Positions 59,574 through 64,000 of a DNA stretch of 64,000 bases are shown here, piece after piece. The DNA lies in contig NZ_JBALOP010000010.1 of assembly GCF_036962685.1 (NCBI RefSeq), forward strand, positions 66,798 through 130,797. Direction: 5' to 3'. Each line of letters starts with the position of its first letter. The first letter of the stretch is position 1. This stretch comes from Ferdinandcohnia sp036962685. Lineage in GTDB: Bacteria; Bacillota; Bacilli; Bacillales; Bacillaceae_L. The position numbers and the translations under genes are program-made. The notes below the pieces were generated by a model. It saw only the letters and a list, made by a program, of their open reading frames with translations, did no database searches and was not told where the DNA came from.

Positions 59574-60722
59574 TTAAGTTCGGGCAACTTGTGAACTATG
59601 CCAAATTTGTAGGGAATTTGACTGTTCTAATGCCTCTTCCGCTGTATTTCCTAAGACGGTAACATGCCCCATCTTTCTTTTTTCTTTTGCTTCTCTCTTT
59701 CCGTAAAGATGAACCTTCACACCTGATAAAAGTGATACTTTTTCAAGTAATGGCTGAACATGCTCACCTAAAATATTGGACATTACAACTGGACGTAAAA
59801 GAGTCGTCTCCCCTAACGGCCAATTACATACTGAGCGAATATGCTGCTCAAATTGTGACGTCTCACATGCATCGATTGAATAATGACCAGAGTTATGTGG
59901 ACGTGGTGCCAATTCATTGATGAAAATTTCACCGTCTTCGGTCACAAACATTTCAACAGCCAATGTTCCTACCAATTGAAATTCAGAAGCAAGCTTCATT
60001 GCCATTTCTTGTGCTCTACTTTGCGTTAATTCTGAAATCCTTGCGGGAACAATGGATTGATGCAAGATATTGTCAACATGGATGTTTTCTGAAACTGGAA
60101 ATGTTTTAACCTCTCCGGCTGGATTTCTTGTGACAATTACGGAAATTTCCTTTTCAAAAGGTACCCATGCTTCTAAAACACAAATTCCCGATGCAAGTAA
60201 CTCTACCGCTGCCTCAATATCCTCATTTTCTCTCAAGACGTACTGACCTTTGCCGTCATACCCACCACGACATGTTTTTAAGACCGATGGGACACCGATT
60301 GTCTCGACGGCCTTAGCTAATTGCTCCTCATTTTCGACAAGAAGAAACGGAGCTACACGCAAACCAATTTCCTGAATCGCACTCTTTTCTGTACCACGAT
60401 CCTGAGTTATTTTTAATAAATGGCTGCCTTGAGGTAAATTCGCGTTCTCTTCAAGCCATGTTAAAGCTTCATAATCGATATTTTCAAATTCGTACGTGAT
60501 CACATCACTCACGCTTGCTAATTGTTTTATTGCTTCTAGATCATCGTATTTGGCGGTAATTTCAATATCCGCCACCTGCCCACATGGTGAATTTGGTGTT
60601 GGGTCTAAAACAGCTACGGAAAATCCCATTTCTTTTGCCGAAATGGCCATCATACGTCCTAACTGACCCCCACCAATAATCCCAATCGTTTGCCCAGGCA
60701 AAACTCGATTATTCAAGCTCAT
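59574..60722 (-). CDS. purK: N5-carboxyaminoimidazole ribonucleotide synthase
   Basis: Carboxylates AIR with bicarbonate and ATP. The 382-residue ATP-grasp protein has IGIIGGGQLGRMMAISA near residues 13-29, ILKTCRGGYDGKGQY near 148-162 and the motif NELAPRPHNSGHYSIDA near 264-280. The last eight residues (HSSQVART) extend beyond the usual end; this could reflect rearrangement at the deletion that removed purB and purC. It overlaps the purE 3' end. Confidence 0.94.
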   Translation of the reverse strand: MSLNNRVLPGQTIGIIGGGQLGRMMAISAKEMGFSVAVLDPTPNSPCGQVADIEITAKYDDLEAIKQLASVSDVITYEFENIDYEALTWLEENANLPQGSHLLKITQDRGTEKSAIQEIGLRVAPFLLVENEEQLAKAVETIGVPSVLKTCRGGYDGKGQYVLRENEDIEAAVELLASGICVLEAWVPFEKEISVIVTRNPAGEVKTFPVSENIHVDNILHQSIVPARISELTQSRAQEMAMKLASEFQLVGTLAVEMFVTEDGEIFINELAPRPHNSGHYSIDACETSQFEQHIRSVCNWPLGETTLLRPVVMSNILGEHVQPLLEKVSLLSGVKVHLYGKREAKEKRKMGHVTVLGNTAEEALEQSNSLQIWHSSQVART

Positions 60723-61197
60723 CACTACTTTCTAGTACTTGAATTTTTCTATTTTCTCTTATATCAACTAGCTTTTGATCCCATTCTGGATTTGATGTTC
60801 CAAGAATAGAAGCTGCCAGTAAACCAGCATTCGTGGCACCTGCTTTACCAATCGCAACAGTTGCAACTGGCACTCCACCAGGCATTTGAACAATAGATAA
60901 AAGTGAATCAAGACCATTTAATGCTCTTGATTGAACGGGAACTCCAATGACAGGTAAAGTCGTTTTTGCCGCAACCATTCCTGGTAAATGCGCCGCTCCA
61001 CCTGCTCCTGCAATAATGACTTTAATGCCTCGTTCTTTCGCATTTTCGGCATATTCAAACATCAAATCCGGAGTACGATGAGCAGATACAACCTTTTTCT
61101 CATAAGGAATTCCAATTTCATCTAATACATTGCAAGCTTCCTTCATCGTTTCCCAATCTGAAGTGCTTCCCATAATGACACCAACTATTGGATTCAT
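60709..61197 (-). CDS. purE: N5-carboxyaminoimidazole ribonucleotide mutase
   Basis: Moves the carboxyl group to form CAIR. The 162-residue protein has VIMGSTSDWETM near residues 7-18, VSAHRTPD near 38-45 and GAGGAAHLPGMVAA near 66-79, all core motifs of the octameric class I enzyme. RBS AGGAGG is just ahead of ATG 61197. It is the first gene of the operon, downstream of a guanine riboswitch. Confidence 0.96.
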   Translation of the reverse strand: MNPIVGVIMGSTSDWETMKEACNVLDEIGIPYEKKVVSAHRTPDLMFEYAENAKERGIKVIIAGAGGAAHLPGMVAAKTTLPVIGVPVQSRALNGLDSLLSIVQMPGGVPVATVAIGKAGATNAGLLAASILGTSNPEWDQKLVDIRENRKIQVLESSDELE

Positions 61198-61218
61198 AAG
61201 ATCCTCCTAAATTGTAAT

Positions 61219-61277
61219 AAAAAATGCCCAGGCGGGGATGATTTCCAAAAAGGGAAAGCAATCCTACCTGAGCATTC
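61219..61277 (-). terminator. riboswitch terminator upstream of purE
   Basis: On the minus strand ATGCTCAGG pairs with CCTGGGCAT around a larger inner helix (GGATTGCTTTCC with GGAAATCATCC), and six T follow. It lies between the aptamer and the purE start. Confidence 0.88.
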
Positions 61278-61307
61278 CATATCAAGAATAGGTAAAATTA
61301 TACTTTT

Positions 61308-61378
61308 CCCTCATAGTCCAATAATTTTCGGTTATCGGGTAGAAACTTATGGGCCATATTCCCAAGATTATATGAGGT
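61308..61378 (-). ncRNA. guanine-type purine riboswitch
   Basis: The minus strand reads CTCATATAATC, then ATATGG, AGTTTCTACC and GGACTATGAGG, the invariant bases of the purine aptamer. P1 forms from CCTCATA and TATGAGG. The specificity base in the GACTATG segment is C, which selects guanine or hypoxanthine rather than adenine. Confidence 0.95.
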
Positions 61379-61392
61379 ATTTTTCTAACCTA

Positions 61393-61422
61393 ATCTTAAC
61401 AACTGTTTTATTATATTGTCAA
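61393..61422 (-). promoter_or_regulatory. promoter of the purine operon
   Basis: Minus-strand TTGACA (61422-61417) and TAAGAT (61398-61393) are 18 bp apart, 15 bases upstream of the riboswitch. Confidence 0.88.
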
Positions 61423-61424
61423 TT

Positions 61425-61469
61425 AATATCGAACATTTTACAAAAAATACATTTTTAATGTTCGTGTTT
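61425..61469 (-). promoter_or_regulatory. inverted pair of PurBoxes (PurR operator)
   Basis: Two GAACATT-type boxes in opposite orientation, CGAACATT at 61430-61437 on the plus strand and on the minus strand near 61456-61466, lie 17-18 bases apart just upstream of the -35. The arrangement is that of the tandem inverted PurBox bound by the Bacillus PurR repressor. Confidence 0.85.
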
Positions 61470-61666
61470 TACTGCAACTTTCCTTCAAAAACGATTTTTC
61501 TTCCGCATGGTTCGATGATAATCTCTCCGTTACGCTTAATCTCCTGAAACACAGGTTCCTCCATTCTTCTTACAGGAAAATACCCTTCAGCCTTCATCCG
61601 GTCAAGGCATTGAGCAATTGTTTCATTCTCTTTTACCTCAAATTTTTGTTTCTTTGGTTTACTCAT
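61469..61666 (-). CDS. yebG: NETI motif-containing protein (YebG)
   Basis: A 65-residue basic protein with the defining NETIAQCLDRMKAEGY motif near residues 14-29 and a second conserved half with PVFQEIKR and IEPCGRKIVFEGKL. Its function is unknown. It overlaps yebE by four bases and precedes purE, the conserved Bacillus order. Confidence 0.9.
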   Translation of the reverse strand: MSKPKKQKFEVKENETIAQCLDRMKAEGYFPVRRMEEPVFQEIKRNGEIIIEPCGRKIVFEGKLQ

Positions 61667-62205
61667 GATTCAAGCTTCCCTCTCCTTACAGCCTTCACCC
61701 AGAATCCACCGTGAATGGACTTTGGCTCATATGCAACCACAAACGCCTTTGGATCGACATCTGTAATGGTCTTATATAATTTCATCTCATATTTACGTGG
61801 GGTTAAAATCGTCATCGATAATCTATCGCCTTCTCTTCCTTGAGACATCCAGGTCGTAACCCCATAGCCCTCATCACGCAAAAGCTTAGGCAAATCCAAT
61901 TCATATTCCTTTGTAATCACACTTACGGTAATATAACCGAGCGCCAACTTTTCTTCAATCTTCATTCCAACAATTACACCTATTCCGTACCCGACGGCAT
62001 ACGCAACCAAATTTTGAATCTGATTTAAATTATCAAGCACCAAACCAAGTCCAACGACATAAATCACTACCTCAACCGTACTAATCAACGCAGCCAAATA
62101 CCGCTGACCCTTCATCGTCAGGATCATCCGAATCGTAAAAAAGGACACATATACAATATTAATAACTAAAATAATGGCGACCATAACATACGCATTCGCT
62201 AACAA
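61663..62205 (-). CDS. yebE: DUF2179 / UPF0316 membrane protein (YebE)
   Basis: A 180-residue protein with three N-terminal helices (to about residue 85) and a cytoplasmic DUF2179-type domain that begins with YITVSVITKEYELDLPKLLRD. Such domains are thought to bind a small ligand. The start is a TTG at 62205 preceded by GGGGGAG. The gene leads into yebG and the purine operon. Confidence 0.9.
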   Translation of the reverse strand: MLANAYVMVAIILVINIVYVSFFTIRMILTMKGQRYLAALISTVEVVIYVVGLGLVLDNLNQIQNLVAYAVGYGIGVIVGMKIEEKLALGYITVSVITKEYELDLPKLLRDEGYGVTTWMSQGREGDRLSMTILTPRKYEMKLYKTITDVDPKAFVVAYEPKSIHGGFWVKAVRRGKLES

Positions 62206-62390
62206 TTAAACTCCCCCTTAGGAAATCATTCCTTTACTTATGTTTCCAAAGACTTCGATGTACTAAACATATTCCCTAAAGAATACTACACAAAACATAT
62301 TATCATGAATTTCTTCGTAGGCACATACCTACCCTTTTTACCATATACTACGATACGGAATTCTGTACGTAAAGGAGGGAAAAACTGCCC

Positions 62391-62825
62391 ATGAAAATGG
62401 ACCAATTTAAAAATATGAATGATTGGCGAAAACAATGGGACCATTTTTTTGGTGATGACTTTTGGAACGGATTCGCACCATTTTTTGATAATGCCCATTC
62501 CCAGTTAAACATCTATCAAGGCGAAAATGAACTTTTAGTCGTTTTAAGCCTCCCAGGACTCGTAAAAGTGGAAGACGTCAACATTTATGTAAACCATCAA
62601 ACGCTAGAAGTACAAGGAAAGATTAATTTGAACTTCAAAGGCTTTGATATCGTTCAAGAAGGCATTTTTCAAGGAAAATTCGAACGGGAAATCCAACTCC
62701 CATACGCAGTAAAAGAAGACCGCATTAAAGCAAGCTACAAACGAGGTCTCTTGCTCATCCATCTTCACAAACAAATCCCCGACGACTCTAGAAAAAAAGT
62801 GGAGGTACTAGATCGAGATAAATAA
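62391..62825 (+). CDS. Hsp20 / alpha-crystallin family protein
   Basis: A 144-residue protein with an alpha-crystallin domain at about residues 43-140: LNIYQGENELLVVLSLPGLVKVEDVNIYVN and the closing KASYKRGLLLIHLHK strand are visible. The N-terminal part is rich in Trp, Phe and Asp, as in the CotM/CotP and YocM group. It could be a holdase chaperone or a spore coat-associated protein; the sequence does not decide. RBS AAAGGAGG is 12 bases before ATG 62391. Confidence 0.85.
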   Translation: MKMDQFKNMNDWRKQWDHFFGDDFWNGFAPFFDNAHSQLNIYQGENELLVVLSLPGLVKVEDVNIYVNHQTLEVQGKINLNFKGFDIVQEGIFQGKFEREIQLPYAVKEDRIKASYKRGLLLIHLHKQIPDDSRKKVEVLDRDK

Positions 62826-62830
62826 TATGA

Positions 62831-62867
62831 AAAATCCCTCACGTCCTGTGGGGGATTGTTTATTTTA
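62831..62867. terminator. bidirectional intrinsic terminator
   Basis: AATCCCTCAC pairs with GTGGGGGATT over a five-base loop, between the convergent Hsp20 and small membrane protein genes. Confidence 0.85.
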
Positions 62868-63174
62868 GATCTGTTGGTTTATTTAATTTATTCACATATA
62901 CAACTAGTATAATCGAGGCAATCACGATGATTGCTCCAAAAAGCAATCCAAAAATTTCACTTACAAACTCGAGCCCAAATGGCAATAACATCGTAAGTAG
63001 ACCAACGAAAATTGTAAATAAGCCCACCACTTTTGCTAGCTTTTCCTTATCTCCCTTAAATGTTTCCTCTTTATAACCTGCAATCAGCGAAAGCTGCTTT
63101 TTCCGCCAAATAAGAAACCCCATGAAGATACATAAAAGGCCTACAAAAAAACATACTATGAATCCAGCGAGCAT
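62860..63174 (-). CDS. DUF3784 family small membrane protein
   Basis: A 104-residue protein with three hydrophobic helices and the sequence LIAGYKEETFKGDKEKLAKVVG near residues 29-50, a DUF3784 hallmark. The function is unknown. ATG 63174 is preceded by AAGGAGG. The open frame extends further upstream but into Pro/Asn-rich sequence without a ribosome binding site, and that extension overlaps a tandem array. Confidence 0.85.
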   Translation of the reverse strand: MLAGFIVCFFVGLLCIFMGFLIWRKKQLSLIAGYKEETFKGDKEKLAKVVGLFTIFVGLLTMLLPFGLEFVSEIFGLLFGAIIVIASIILVVYVNKLNKPTDLK

Positions 63175-63307
63175 TTGCACCCCTCCTTGGTTTTGTTTGT
63201 TTTGTTCTATAAGTATATACGGATTTGGATGTTGGGAGGTTTCAGGATGGGAATTTGGTTTGAGTTTATCTGTTGATTTTGGTGATAGAGGTGAAGTTGG
63301 ACGGTTT

Positions 63308-63479
63308 GCGGTATATCGATTGGTATTTTTGGGACGAGTGATATCTAGATTAGTGCCATTGCGGTATATCATTTATCGTTTTACGATTGGGCGATATACT
63401 GTTTAAGCTGTTTGCGATATATCATTTATTGTTTTACGACTTAATGATATATTGTTTAGGCTATTTCCAGTATACCAAA
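63308..63479. repeat. 53-bp tandem array (family R5), about three and a half units
   Basis: Units start GCGGTATATCATTTATCGTT or similar at 63308, 63361, 63414 and 63467, each 53 apart. Inside each unit a second half-unit (GCGATATACTGTTTAAGC) looks like a diverged copy of the first, 30 bases on. Confidence 0.88.
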
Positions 63480-63611
63480 TCGAGAGTTTAGACTCACTGG
63501 TAGATAGAATAAATACTTTCGAATAACATCAACCCCAAAATGCATTAGTTAATTTAAAATAGACTAACTTTGCAGTTAAAAAATAACATCCTAAAAATGA
63601 TAGGTCATGGA

Positions 63612-63890
63612 ATTTGCGTTACCCTTTTTATAGTCAACGATTCTTAAGACAGGCGCGATTCGCCCGCTTGCGTTACCCTTTCCTTCATTTATACCTCCTA
63701 ACGGGAACGATTCGCCCGCTTGCGTTACCCTTCCCTTCATTCTCACCTCCAAACGGGAACGATTCTACCGCTTACGTTACCCTTTCCTTCATTTTCACCT
63801 CCAAACGGGAACGATTCTACCGCTTGCGTTACCCTTTCACTAATGAAAACCGCAAAAAGGAAACGCATTAGTGCTTTGCATTACCTTTTT
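63612..63890. repeat. 52-bp tandem array (family R1, second locus), five to six units
   Basis: Units start GCTTGCGTTACCCTTTCC at 63666, 63718, 63770 and 63822, exactly 52 apart, with decayed units at 63612 and 63873. Each unit ends AAACGGGAACGATTC. The units share GCTTGCGTTAC, CTTTC, CGGG and ACGATTC, in the same order and phase, with the array at 24492-24855. Confidence 0.92.
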
Positions 63891-63945
63891 GCCCAGTCCA
63901 ATCTTAAATCCGGAACAAACCAAAACCCTTTCTACTCAACCAACA

Positions 63946-63976
63946 CAAAAAAAGACCAACCATATCGGTTGATCTT
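63946..63976 (-). terminator. intrinsic terminator of the rRNA operon
   Basis: On the minus strand AAGATCAACC pairs with GGTTGGTCTT over a five-base loop and seven T follow, immediately after the 5S rRNA 3' end. Confidence 0.9.
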
Positions 63977-63981
63977 GTGTT

Positions 63982-64000
63982 TGCCTAGCGACGTCCTACT
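63982..64000 (-). rRNA. rrf: 5S ribosomal RNA, 3' end only
   Basis: The last 19 bases read, on the minus strand, AGTAGGACGTCGCTAGGCA, the closing strand of the Bacillus 5S rRNA helix I (usual form AGTAGGACGCCGCCAAGC). The rest of the rRNA operon lies beyond the window. Confidence 0.85.

Noticed and set aside
63175..63372. Upstream extension of the DUF3784 gene
   Set aside because: Pro/Asn-rich sequence without ribosome binding site, overlapping the 53-bp array; ATG 63174 fits the family.
1..64000. tRNA genes, prophage or insertion sequences
   Set aside because: No cloverleaf sequence, transposase or phage gene was recognised; the only stable RNA gene is the 5S rRNA end at the right edge.

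Overview
The window is low-GC Firmicute DNA, most likely a chromosomal scaffold from a Bacillaceae species close to Bacillus, Neobacillus or Cytobacillus. Gene orders match the Bacillus core: gatCAB, dgkB and rlmCD; yerA, yerB and yerC with pcrB, pcrA, ligA and camS; and the purine operon purE to purD under a guanine riboswitch. Ribosome binding sites are strong AGGAGG types with some TTG and GTG starts. A run of 157 N at 24542-24698 shows it is a draft assembly, and the right edge cuts into the 3' end of a 5S rRNA gene.

Layout. 1-3.4 kb: a b(o/a)3-type cytochrome oxidase operon (subunits I, II, IIa), a methyltransferase, a sigma-factor relic and ctaB. 3.5-6.4 kb: a small membrane-protein pair and a GAF-GGDEF diguanylate cyclase whose leader holds a cyclic-di-GMP-I riboswitch and terminator. 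6.5-16.4 kb: potABCD and an appDFABC-type peptide transporter operon. 16.7-19.5 kb: an MMPL exporter with its TetR regulator and three operators. 19.5-22.7 kb: an M20 amidohydrolase plus MFS pair flanked by two direct copies of a 159-bp palindromic repeat. 22.7-36.3 kb: rlmCD and dgkB, separated from gatCAB by an accessory block holding an ECF sigma/anti-sigma operon and an SgrR/MFS divergent pair. 36.5-39.3 kb: thioredoxin-like, HesB-like and small lipoprotein genes and pruA. 39.6-50.3 kb: camS-ligA-pcrA-pcrB and yerC-yerB-yerA. 50.4-61.5 kb: the purine operon. 61.5-64 kb: yebG/yebE homologues, an Hsp20, a small membrane protein, repeats and the end of an rRNA operon.

Three things stand out. 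First, the purine operon has lost purB and purC: purK is followed directly by about 30 decayed codons of the purC 3' end, whose last codons still supply the purS ribosome binding site. Second, several intergenic gaps hold degenerate tandem arrays of unrelated sequence but nearly the same period (52, 53 or about 54 bp, near five helical turns); two arrays 39 kb apart share one 52-bp unit. Third, a dispersed structured element sits in four 5' leaders, each ending 17-30 nt before a start codon, and in two of them it is open in frame with the gene (ligA and pcrA).
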